From Heterodera schachtii (lineage: Eukaryota; Nematoda; Chromadorea; Rhabditida; Heteroderidae), in the NCBI GenBank assembly GCA_023374025.1, contig SIJG01000078.1, positions 249,575 to 313,574 of the forward strand: a stretch of 64,000 bases of DNA. Direction: 5' to 3'. This document shows, one piece after another, positions 53,798 to 64,000 of the stretch. The position numbers and the translations under genes were made by a program. A model generated the notes under the pieces. That model made no database searches, was not told the origin of the DNA, and saw only the letters and a program-made list of their open reading frames with translations. The stretch's first letter is position 1; each line of letters starts with the position of its first letter.

Positions 53798-56090
53798 ATG
53801 TTGCCCAGAATTTGTTGTAGTAGCAGAAGTTTGTTGCTCCGAAATCTTAGTAAGTTTATGTTGTGGTATTGTATAAACAAAAGCATAATAGCTCATTTTT
53901 TCAGTCCTTTGCCACATTGAATTTCATGAAAAATCGAAAAATTTTTGAGTTCTTACTTGCAAAAATCGTCAAACTGGCCATGTTTTTGGATTTTTGGTGC
54001 TTAAAAGCCGACAAAATTCCGATTTTCAGCAAAAATTTACATTTTTTGGAATTCCATATTTTACAATGCATTCGATTTTTTTTAATGCATTTCGCATTTT
54101 CAGGAATTTCACCCGCTCTTTCCACTCATTTTGCGATGCAAAGCACCGCCGCGCCGTCCTCCGCCGCCGCCGCGCAGAGTGTGGGCTGCAAAATTGAGCC
54201 CCCAAAGCCAAGGGTTGACGCCACGCAGGCGACGGACCCGGACAAACATTCGACAGCAAAAAGTTTGTTGGTTTTTGCCCCCTTTTGCTGACGTTGCGAC
54301 CTTTTTTGACGTTGGTGGAAGGGTTTGATTGGAGATATTTTCGTGTACAAATTTTGAAAAATTTTTCAAAATGCTAACCCGAAAATTTTGGCGAGCCGCA
54401 ATTTTCGTTTTTACAGAGGCAATCAAATTGAATTTATTGTCGGTTAATAGAGGAATTTTTGAAAAAATGCCAAAATAATCTCTGGGTCAGTTCGGCTCGG
54501 ATCGTTGGGCGTCTTTGAAACGCCACAAATTTTTTCTTTGTTACTTAACATTAGCAAATTTGGCATTATTTGTGGGGTAGTATAAATCAAAATAAAGTAG
54601 TTTTTTTGGTGCTTTCCATGCTGAAAATTTTACGAAAAAATATAAAATTTATGGTCCACAACATTTTGCCCCCCCCCCCGCAGTGGAATTTTTTTTTGGT
54701 TATGTCCGTTAAATTGGAGGCATAAAAGTCGACAAAATTTTAGGTTTCAACAAAACAAAATCAGCAGAAATTTTAAATTTTTTGAATTTTCATTTTCAGC
54801 AAACATTTAATTTCTTATTTTTTGGTGTATCCCCAAAACTGGCACGGAAAATTACCAAAATTTTTTAGTTTCTTTAAATCTTTCAAATTTTCAGACACTG
54901 TCACTTGGGCACTGAAGGGCCAAGGCATTGCCGTGGTCAAAATTGACATCCCCGACGTGAAGGTATGGATGGATAGTGCCCGTAAATTTTTTTTTTTTTC
55001 ATTTTCATTTTTCAGGAAAACACTCTCAACGAGGCCGTGTCGGACGACTTGCGCAAGACGTTCGATGCAATTGAGCAGAACTCGTCAGTGCGTGGCGTTG
55101 TGCTGATGTCCGGCAAACCGAACGTAAGGAGTGTCAGAAAAATCGAAGTTTAATAATCCACTTCGAACCCCTAACCTAAATTTGGCAAAAAAAACAAAAC
55201 AAAAAATGAATCCGAAAAAATGCTAGACTTTCTAAATTTGAATAAGGGATTTGTCAACATGATTAGTGACCCCGAAAATCCTCAAGAAAAAGTTATTTTT
55301 GAAAAGAAAATTGGTAAACAAAAATGGTCTCCCCCTTGGTTTTTTTTGGGGCGAACGACAGCAAAAGTGTGTGAAATTCCATTGGTGGGACCCTCAAATT
55401 TATGGCCCTATGTACATCCCAGGGCTTTGGATTTTTCTGGGTTGGGTTTTGGCTATAACAAAGGGGAAACATTTGGTTAAACATTTTGTTTCGGCATCAT
55501 ATCCCCTGGGGCTTTTGGTGTGTGAAACTAACAAATTTTTGACCCACAAAAAATGGGATCACCACCACCAGCCGATTAAAAAAAAAATTGTTTTTTTTCA
55601 GAGTTTCGTTGCCGGTGCCGACATTGGCATGCTGGCGCGGTGTGCAACGGCGGAGGCGGCGGCACGCATTTCGCGTGATGCCAAAATCCATTTTGAACGG
55701 ATGGAGGCCAGCAAAAAGCCGGTAATCTTCAACCAAAAAAAAACAAAATAATGATGATCATTTCATACAAATTTTCCGATTTTTTTTGACTGATTAAAAA
55801 TGAGTTACTTTTTTTTTTGATTTGGCCTTTGGTGGGTTGGGGGATAGGCGACAGAAAAAAAAAATTTTTTTTCTGTCGTTACAGATTTTTTTTGTTGTTT
55901 TTATTTTAAAATTTCAAAAAACTAAACCTGGCTTCTTAACACTCCCAAATTATTATTTTTTTTTCTATTTTCCGGTCGTTGCCGCCATCTCCGGCTCGTG
56001 CATGGGCGGCGGCTTGGAGATGGCACTGGCGTGCCACTACCGGATCGCGGTCAACTCGCCCAAGACGCAATTCGCACTGCCCGAGGTGAT

Positions 56091-56126
<36 letters not shown>

Positions 56127-59100
56127 TTTGCCCAGGCTGATTTCTCTGCAGAACTCACTCGACATGATGCTGACCGGTGGGTGGGCATGGGACGGGAACA
56201 GGATTAATTGTCGCTGCAAAAAAAAATAGAGAAAAATTTCTAAAAATTTTGTTTGAGTTATTAGCCTAACTCGGAAAAAAAATTTTAGGATGTACCCGAC
56301 ATGGACAATATTTTAATTGTTCCAAAATAGGATAAATTTTCTGAAAACTGGATTATTTACAGCGAAATACACCAACATGCAATAAATTAAAAAAAATTTT
56401 AAGAAACCGTCGTTTTTCCCGTTGTTTTTACACCCTCCCATTTTTAGGCAAAGTCATTCGACCGGACAAAGCGAAGAAGATGGGCCTGGTTGACCAACTT
56501 GTCCAGGTGAACAAAAAAAACAAAAATTTTGAAAATTAACAAAATTTCCTAACTCGGTGTAAAGAAAATTGTCGCATATTTATTTATTTTTATATTTGTT
56601 AATTGTCTAAATAATCTTGAAACGTTTTCAGCCATTGGGCCCGGGGCTGAGTGACCCGATCAGCGGCACACATCGCTACTTGGAAGAGGTGCAGCGCAAT
56701 GAGTTGGAAATTAAACCAATTAAAATTAACCGAATCTTTCTTTTCCAAAAAAATCATTTAAATTTTGGTTAAATTTTACCTAATTTTTAAAATTTTTATT
56801 TGATATTACTGACTTTTATTTTGTATTTTGCAGGTCGCTATTTCCGCCTGTGAACAGCTCGCCGCCGGCACACTGAAAATCAACCGCGAGCGGCCGCTGA
56901 TGGAGCGCATTCAGAACGCGTTGCTGACCCGCAAACCGTTGCTGGACGCGGTATGTGTTGTGTGTTGACCCTCCCACCCCACAAAAATTTTTTTTAAATT
57001 TGGATTCAAAAGTTTTGGATTTTCAAATTTTGTACAATTAGAGTAAATGCTGACCATTGTTTTTTTTTGTTCTGTTCCCTTTCTGACATGTTTTTCTCGG
57101 GTGCACTATGAAGAACATTTCAAGAATAAAAAACTTTCAAACAATTTTAGAAATTTTGAAAAAAACTTATACATTATTTTTTCTTGATTAAAAAAAATTT
57201 TAAATTTTTTTCGAAAAAAATATTTTATTTTCCCCTTTTCCAACCCCTCTCCCCCCCCCCCCCATCTTCACGTAATAGCTCTTTTGTATATGTATTTCTC
57301 ACTCTGTTTTCATTTCACAGGTGGTGATGCGAATGGCACGGGACAAAGTGATGAAGCAAACGCATGGCAATTACCCGGCACCGTTGCGCATTTTGGACGT
57401 TGTCCGCACCGGGTTGGTGGACGGCACTCAGGAGGGCTACGAGGAGGAGACAAAGGTTGGTTGAGTGCATTGTTGTCACACTGATTGTGAGGGAATATTA
57501 GGCCCGTAACTGGGGGATTCCCTCCCCCCCCCCATGAAAAATTAAGATTTTTTATATTTAATGAATTTGACCCAAAGTTTTCGAGTTTCCGCGTTGGTGC
57601 ATAGCGACATGCCGGCCCCAATTTTTATTGTCTCAAAATGGCCACAATTTGGCGAAAACTGCTAAAAAAATTTCCCGTTTTTCCCATAGCGCATAGACAA
57701 CAAATTTTCTGGGCCGGAAGAGCAAAAAAAAAAAAAAAAATTCGACATTCGACCAAAATTTCCACGGTCTTTTCGCCCTTTTGGAAGGTTGTTGGGCAAC
57801 CAATTTAAAAACAAAAGAACACGGGTCAAGAGCAAATTTTGTACAAAGACATTTTGTGAAAAAATAGTTTTTTTTTTTAATTTTTCAAATCTCACTTCCA
57901 ATTCTCAAGGAGTTTGGCTATCTGACCCAAACCACACAGTCGGAGGCGCTCATCGGACTCTTCAAAGGTATATTACCCCACCAATTTGATTGCTTAATTA
58001 ATTGCTCAATTTGTCGCTTTAGGGCAAACAGAGTGCAAAAAGAACAAACACGGCGAGGCGCGCAAAACGGAGTGAGTTGTCCGGTGGAAATGTTTTTTAT
58101 TAGTTTGGGATGTAATTGGACCAGCAGAGAATTGACAATTCGGTTTTTTAATGCCAAAAATTTGGTTTTTATATTTTCTTCGCGTAGAAACTAGAAAATA
58201 TGTGAAATTTTGTAGTTAATTTTGGACTTTTTCAGGCGTTTGGGCGTCATCGGTGCCGGTCTGATGGGCGCTGGCATCGCAAATGTCAGCATTGACAAGG
58301 GCATTCAAACGGTGAGACGGACACACAAAAAATAATGGGGGAGGGGAGTGAGATAAATTTTAATTCGCACATTTTGTATGAAACAAATTTTGCTTATTTT
58401 TTTCCATTTCCATTTCAGACTCTCGTCGACACGAAGCAGGAAGCGTTGGACCGCGGGCTGAAGCAAATCACCGCCCAAATGGAGGGGCAATTGAAGCGCA
58501 GGAAAATCAACGCCGCAGAACACGCCATTTGTTTGTCAAAGCTGAACCCGGTGAGTTGGAGAAACAATTGCAATTGCATTTCCAACGGGAAAAACATTAA
58601 AATTAAAAATTAATGGGAATTTCCTAAAAACCAAAAATTTTATGGTTCCATTTTTTCATCAATTCATAAAGGTGGTTGACGACTATGAGCAGTTGCGTGA
58701 CTCCGACGTTGTGATCGAGGCAGTGTTCGAGGATGTTGGACTTAAGCACAAAATCATCCAAAAAGTGAGCCTTTGTTTGAAAAATTTAAAAAAAAAAACT
58801 AATAAAAACTCGATTTACTACATTCGAAAAATTCTTCAGCGATTTTTTGGGAAATTATTGAAAAAATCGCTAAACCATCAAACCGTCGCAAATAAGGGAA
58901 ATGGGGTATAGTCACTTTTTGGATTGATGGAACAAGGCCCTTTGTTTAAAATGCATATTTAAAAAAACTTTATTTCCAATACAAATTAAAATTGCAATTT
59001 TGATCATGGTACGGACGGATTAAAAACGACACTTTTAGGGCCATTTTCCAGAAAAAAAAAATTGCTGCAGGGTTAAACCTAATTCCTTTTTTTTGCTCTT

Positions 59101-62100
59101 AATCTTTCCGGACTAATTTTCCCAAAATTATAGGCCATAAGGCGAGACTGCACATTTTTTGAAAAAAAAAATTTTTTTTTAAATTGCAATTTTGTTTTTT
59201 TGTGACGTTTTTTATTTTTTCCTTTGTTTTCAGATTGAAAAGGTTGTGCCAAACCATTGCATCATCGCCACAAACACTTCGGCACTGCCCATCCGCGACA
59301 TCGCATCGGCCGCACAACGCCCCGAGCGGGTCATCGGCATGCACTACGTGAGTGATGGCAAAAAAACAACTTTTTTTTTTCTTTCTTTGAAATTCACCAT
59401 TTTTACAATTTATTGTTTTGGGCTATAATTTGACTATACACTATAGTTAAACTTTCCAAAATTGAGTCATTCATTTTTTGGAGTTAAAAAATAAATAAAT
59501 CAAAAAAAAAATTCTTTTACTATGAGCATTTTTCGGGTCGTAATATTCCAATGTTCGATTCCTGAGAAATACCTTACTTAAAAAAAAAGCATTTTGAAAA
59601 TCTTGGAATTTTATTTAACTTTTTATTATTCACGTCGAAGACTTAGTGGTGTATTGGTTCGTACTTTTGTTTCTTCCTCACATTTTCCGCTGGTTCAAAT
59701 CCTTCAGCGGTTGTTGCCTTTATTATTATGCATGGACTAAGGATGAACCCACAAATGTTTCTGATCATTTTGATGATCAAAGAATACGAGCTTTTTAACT
59801 CTGAAGTCCGTTGCAATTCATTTCTTTTTTTAAATTTTATTTTTTATAAATTTTTAATTTTGTTTTCCCGTTAAAGTTTTCTCCGGTGGACAAAATGCAA
59901 CTGTTGGAAATCATTGTTTCCGAAAAGACTTCCAAGGAGGCGCTCGCCGTGGCCGCCAAACTTGGCCTGGACCAGAAGAAGCTGATTGTTGTGGTCAAGG
60001 TGAGCGTTGCATTATTTTAACTAGAATTTTTTGGTAATACAATAGTATAAGGGATGGCACGGAATTTGATTTCCGACAATTTTGGTTCGTATTCCGATTC
60101 CCGAAAAATTTTTGGGCTTGGGTTTTTATCTGAAATTTGCGAATTTTCCGTAATCCGAAAATTTTGAGGCCTAAAAGTTTCCGACTTCCGGAAAATTTGT
60201 TCTCGGAATGCCACCCCTGGTACGTATTCTTTACTTGATCGGTGACCACGAATACGGCATTCAAACCGGACATTCCATTCTCTGAACCCAAATTTGAACG
60301 GGAATGAATATTCTTTTTTTTTCACTCATGGCTTAAAAAAGGTTATCAACGGAATTTTTCATTTTTTATTTTCACTTATTAATGTTTTAATTTTTTTTCC
60401 ATTTTCCCAGGATGGCCCTGGCTTTTTCGTTGTCCGCTGCCTTGGCCCAATGCTTAATGAGGTGGTCCGTCTGTTCCAGGAGGGCGTATCGCCCCAACAA
60501 GTGGACAAAATCACCACCCAATTCGGCTTCCCCGTCGGCATGGCCACCCTGGCGGACGAGGCACACCCATTTTTTTGAAAATTTATTAAATCGCAAAACA
60601 AAATTTTCCAGGTTGGACTGGACGTTGGCGAGCATGTGGCCACCTTTTTGGGCAAAGCGCTTGGCCCCCGTGTGCAAGGCGGCTCCTCCGAACTGCTTGC
60701 TGACCTGACAAAGGCCGGCTTCAAGGGCAAAAAGTCGGGTGCAGGTGTGTGCAATGATTGGTTTTTTAATGTTTTTGAATTTTCAAAAAAACAAAAAAAT
60801 TCTAAGTGGTTTTATTAATTTCATCCAATTTTCCTATTTTTTAAAATTCCAAAGTATTCCACGGCGGCGGCTAGCGGTATCACCGGCCCCACTCATCCAT
60901 TTTACCAAAAAAAATTTTCAACATTTAACCCGGTATCCCGGGAAACAGGAAAATTCGGTGTTATAAAAATGGCTGCGAATTTCTTTTTTTCTCGCCGGCA
61001 CTTAAAATTTTGCAAAATACATGGAAGAAAAAAATATCCCAGCGAGCAAAAAAAAAAAAAAAATTCTTCGAGTTTTCATCTCCAAAGTTTTTTTTTTGGA
61101 TATGCTGACTTCTTATTTATTTATTTTTTTGTCAAACGATAGAAATTGAATTTATAAATAAATTTTTGCTAGTAATAAAAAAAACATTTTTAATTTTTCA
61201 ATTTCCTCAATTTGTCAGGCATTTACACCTATTCGATCGATGGTAGCAAAAAGGCGAAGAAAGTGCCAAATGCGAAGGCGCAGGAAATTTTGGCACGTTA
61301 CAAACTGAGTCCGTCCGAGGGCGCTTCGTCGGTGGAGGACCAACAAATTCGGGTGGTGTCGCGGTTTGTCAACGAGGCGCTGATTTGTCTGGAGGAGGGC
61401 ATCATTTCATCACCGGTGGGCAATTCAAATTTCAATTAAACTAAAAAAAACTCGGGTTGCCGTTATGAAATTCGATTTGTTTTTGTGATTAGGAATTTTT
61501 GTGTGGGTCACCCAAAAATTTTTTTCAAAACGAAAAATGATTAGAATCGTCGGCCGACCCCCTACTCCTTTGCAAAAATTTCTGTCGCCCCTATCCCCCC
61601 ATGTATGAACCAAATCGAATAATTTAAATTTCCTATAAAATTACTGTCTACAATAATCAAGACTTTCAAATAAATGCATTTCAGTCCGATGGTGACGTGG
61701 CCAGCGTGTTCGGCCTCGGCTTCCCCCCGTTTTGGGGCGGTCCGTTCCGTTTCGTCGATTTGTACGGGGCGCAGAAGTTGATCAAGCACATGGAGCGCTA
61801 CGGGAACATTTACTCGGCCGTGCAATTCAAACCGTGCCAACTGCTGACCGGTGCGTCAATCGAATTTCAAATAATAATTCAATTATCGCATTAAAAGTGA
61901 TCGCTGATCAGATTCCGGGGCGGTCTCATATGGAGGGGGGGGGGAGAACGTTTAAACTCAAATTATTTTGCTGAATCAAAACTTTGACTGTTTTGGGCCG
62001 GTGTACGAATTGAAAGGACACCAAATAAAATTTCAAAAAATAATATTCATTCATGGGCATTTAGTCTGAATTTAGTGGACCGTCAATTTAACATTCGGCA

Positions 62101-62184
62101 CTTAAATTAATTGAATTCGTTTTCTTTATTTATTTATAAATTTCAGACTACGCCAAAGCGGGCCGCAAATTCTACCCAAAGTGA
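53798..62184 (+). CDS. HADHA: Mitochondrial trifunctional enzyme, alpha subunit
   Basis: Long-chain enoyl-CoA hydratase / 3-hydroxyacyl-CoA dehydrogenase of mitochondrial beta-oxidation; partner of HADHB. Twenty-two exons join in frame to 801 residues: 53798-53849, 54104-54262, 54895-54962, 55016-55123, 55602-55721, 55975-56176, 56448-56506, 56632-56688, 56834-56950, 57321-57455, 57910-57967, 58023-58071, 58236-58311, 58419-58550, 58672-58764, 59234-59347, 59877-59999, 60411-60560, 60612-60744, 61219-61415, 61685-61850, 62147-62184. Exon 1 gives [17 protein letters not shown], a mitochondrial presequence. The hydratase has both catalytic Glu, E184 (GGGLE) and E206 (LPE). The dehydrogenase has GAGLMGAG (401-408), NTSALPI and [17 protein letters not shown] with H532. 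The C terminus has [20 protein letters not shown]. Oddities: intron 18 starts with GC (60561), and intron 5 has no AG before GTCGTTGCC at 55975. Confidence 0.95.
59631..59712 (+). repeat. tRNA-derived fragment (SINE-like)
   Basis: gaagacttagtggtgtattg (A-box-like) and ccgctggttcaaatccttca + gcgg (T-arm/B-box-like) in tRNA order, without a proper acceptor stem. It lies in intron 16 of HADHA. Confidence 0.5.
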
Positions 62185-62350
62185 GCGTCCGAAGTTGGAA
62201 CTGTGACAACTAAAGAATTGGGATGAATGAGTTCGTTAAATGATCGATGATATATGCTGCCTTTTATTTCAATGTTTATAGCGCAGGACAGATCAAAAAT
62301 TTGTATTTAATAATTATTTTATTAGATCATTTCTGGCATTTTGACACCAA

Positions 62351-62356
62351 AATAAA
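62351..62356 (+). terminator. Possible HADHA polyadenylation signal
   Basis: AATAAA about 165 bases after the HADHA stop codon. It is the first canonical hexamer I noticed on this strand after the gene; AT-rich context makes chance occurrence likely. Confidence 0.35.
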
Positions 62357-62399
62357 TTTTGTCGGTACGCTGAAAAGTTTGATGAATTTGATTGGGTTG

Positions 62400-62820
62400 T
62401 AAATAGGGTAGGCCGGGCCCGGGTTTGAAAAGCCGGGTACCAGAATTTTAAACCGGGTACCCGCTCAAACCGGGTATTGAAAAAATGTTTATTTCCTTCA
62501 AAATCATATTTTTACCGAAATTTTTTAATGTAAATAATTACATCACTTTTTTCGGCACGCTTTTTCCAAAAAACTTGGGAAAGGAGGGGGTCCGGCGGTG
62601 CCGATAGGCGCCGCCGGAAAATTTTGTAATTTTTAATGCGATTTGTTAAAAAAATCGGCGAATAATTTAGTGCTCATTCAATTGGACCTAACGGTTTCCC
62701 AGAAAAATTTTCCCAACCCCCTAGGATTTTGTTCACACTTTTCCTCCTCTCCACCATATGGGCCACGATGTTGATTCCATTCAGCACTTGAAAAAAAAGG
62801 GGGGGGGGGAGGGGTTAGGG
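62400..62820. repeat. Dispersed GC-rich repeat pieces
   Basis: 62405-62480 repeats aaaccgggtacc words; 62593-62620 carries the GC-rich hairpin ggtgccgataggcgcc; 62799-62809 is an 11-G run. No gene supported. Confidence 0.5.
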
Positions 62821-62984
62821 TTGCAAAAGTTATAAAATAATAAATTCAAATATTTTTTTTAAAAAATACGGCTCCCGGAAATTCACTTGCGCGCAATCTG
62901 ACGACGTTTCGATGCTTTGACCCGCTTTTAGTACTTGTACAATTTGTACCACATTGAAGATTTTTTGTTTTAATGGTAAAAACG

Positions 62985-63120
62985 TGTTCTCCAAGGGTAT
63001 TCGGGGTCGCTGAACACGAATATGGCATCCATTTCGACCAATTCCGAACTCCGGACTCGAACCAAAGTCGAAAAAAATTTTCACTAAAATCCACCTTTTT
63101 GCCGGAATACCCCTGGAAAA
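62985..63120. repeat. Small inverted-repeat element
   Basis: ccaagggtattcgggg near 62990 and the inverse-like ccggaatacccctgg near 63105 enclose the dispersed motif cacgaatatggcatccattt. Confidence 0.45.
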
Positions 63121-63191
63121 CACGTGTGTATTATTAAAAACCAAAAAAAAAAATTATTATTATTTTTTTTATGTGGTCCAAACTGTAGTAC

Positions 63192-63508
63192 CCACCCGAA
63201 CTTGTCACCACGCAACTCAAATTGGACAGTGTTCAAATTGTCGTCCCAATTATCGTCGTTTTCCCATTGAATCGGCGCCGCCTCTTCACTAATTGGACAA
63301 CGCTTCAAAGAAATCAGAATCTGATTCATCATTGTCATCAGTATCAACTTCTCCTTCGTCCGTGCGTTCACCAAATTATCTCTAAAAAACACCTGATATA
63401 ACTTATTTGAAGTGGGTTGGAAGCTGTGAACTCTGATGAGGAAATTGATCAAACATAAAGCGTCATTGTTCTGTTCGTCACTGATCATTTCGTCACTAAG
63501 GAATAATT
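63192..63508 (-). CDS. Exon of an unrecognised gene
   Basis: After a TTTTTTAG acceptor at 63509, an open stretch of 317 bases reads FLSDEMISDEQNNDALCLIN, then HSFQPTSNKLYQVFFRDNLV and EAAPIQWENDDNWDDNLNTV, to a possible GTACTA donor at 63191. Composition is exon-like. No domain recognised; the gene would extend to both sides on the minus strand but partner exons were not found. Confidence 0.45.
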
Positions 63509-63519
63509 CTAAAAAATAT

Positions 63520-64000
63520 TAAATAATTATTGAAAATCTTTTTTTTATATATGTTTTATATATTTCACATTGGCTTTCTCGCAAATTACAGACTTAAGTT
63601 TCCGTTTTATTTTCATAAAACGACCAATTGGATTCAACTTCGACAAAGGACCCGGGATCGGATGCATTCACCATAAATTTGTTATAAAGGGATGCTTAAA
63701 GTTTTCAGCGATGTAACATTTCGTTGCCGATTATGAAAATGCGACAGCAAATGGCATTAAAGGGAAAGGTCTTAAGCGCAAATCTCTCTATGTTGATCAA
63801 GACAACAATTTGTGTCAAAATTTTTTTCTGAATTATGCAGAAAGCAGCAGCAGAAAATTCCCATCGATATCTCAGAGCAATATCATTTAGGTCAACAGTC
63901 AAATTCGTGATCAGCGACCTCGAAAATCTTATACTCTTTTTAACCCCATGATCTAATTTAATACGACTAGAGCACGGGCAAATAAGTCCCGTCGCAAAAT
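63520..64000. other. No gene supported
   Basis: AT-rich; short open frames on both strands near 63700-63900 without splice support. aaattcgtgatcagcgacct near 63900 belongs to the dispersed cgaat..gatc repeat seen at 6715 and 53540. Confidence 0.4.

Noticed and set aside
1..64000. CRISPR array, prokaryotic operon or rRNA genes
   Set aside because: No spaced direct repeats with unique spacers, no polycistronic bacterial layout and no rRNA-like stretches; spliced genes show eukaryotic DNA.

Overview
The window reads as nuclear DNA of a nematode, most likely a tylenchid of the plant-parasitic kind (inference). Non-coding DNA is very AT-rich and full of short dispersed repeats. Genes are cut into many short exons separated by short to medium introns. 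Two introns start with GC instead of GT, a feature reported as common in cyst nematodes, and several introns end in AAG. I could place full or nearly full exon-intron models by following reading frame, splice signals and protein families; no transcript data were available.

Layout. 1-3350: three tandem copies of a 1.12-kb unit, then a decayed fragment of a local gene family (3.36-3.65 kb). 4.3-7.4 kb (+): a CIB2-type EF-hand protein with a myristoylation start. 7.8-9.5 kb: hAT-like elements, one hosting a small non-autonomous Helitron. 9.9-15.5 kb (-): an ankyrin-repeat protein whose first exon encodes a signal peptide. 16-19.6 kb: transposon relics and a duplicated segment with a visible hAT insertion. 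20.0-27.1 kb (+): a secreted cysteine-containing protein built from two copies of a two-exon module. 27-30.4 kb: palindromic elements and a 640-bp GA-rich tract. 30.6-40.6 kb (-): a cluster of related genes of unknown function: 3' exons of one gene, a decayed copy, another partial copy and one complete 334-residue secreted-protein gene. 40.9-43.6 kb: hAT element, an unexplained GC-rich stretch and a broken exon of the same family.

43.7-51.1 kb (+) is an apparently intact autonomous Helitron. Its single large ORF joins an Ulp1-type cysteine protease, a zinc-binding region, a HUH Rep endonuclease and a PIF1-like helicase. It lies between two identical 169-bp direct repeats, an arrangement Helitrons do not normally make. 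51.2-53.0 kb holds two non-autonomous elements whose inverted ends are made of short tandem repeats and which have about 9-bp target duplications (Mutator-like). 53.8-62.2 kb (+) is a complete 22-exon gene for the mitochondrial trifunctional protein alpha subunit (HADHA). 63.2-63.5 kb (-) holds one exon of an unrecognised gene.

The genes do not form an operon or pathway. Two are conserved housekeeping genes (CIB2-like, HADHA). Three encode proteins with predicted secretion signals, which in a parasitic nematode makes them candidates for secreted effectors, but this is inference. The dominant theme is heavy transposition: at least seven hAT-like elements with TIRs and flanking 8-bp duplications (exact or near-exact), at least five elements with tandem-repeat inverted ends, several fold-back palindromes, four tRNA-derived fragments, and two Helitrons sharing the same 3' end.
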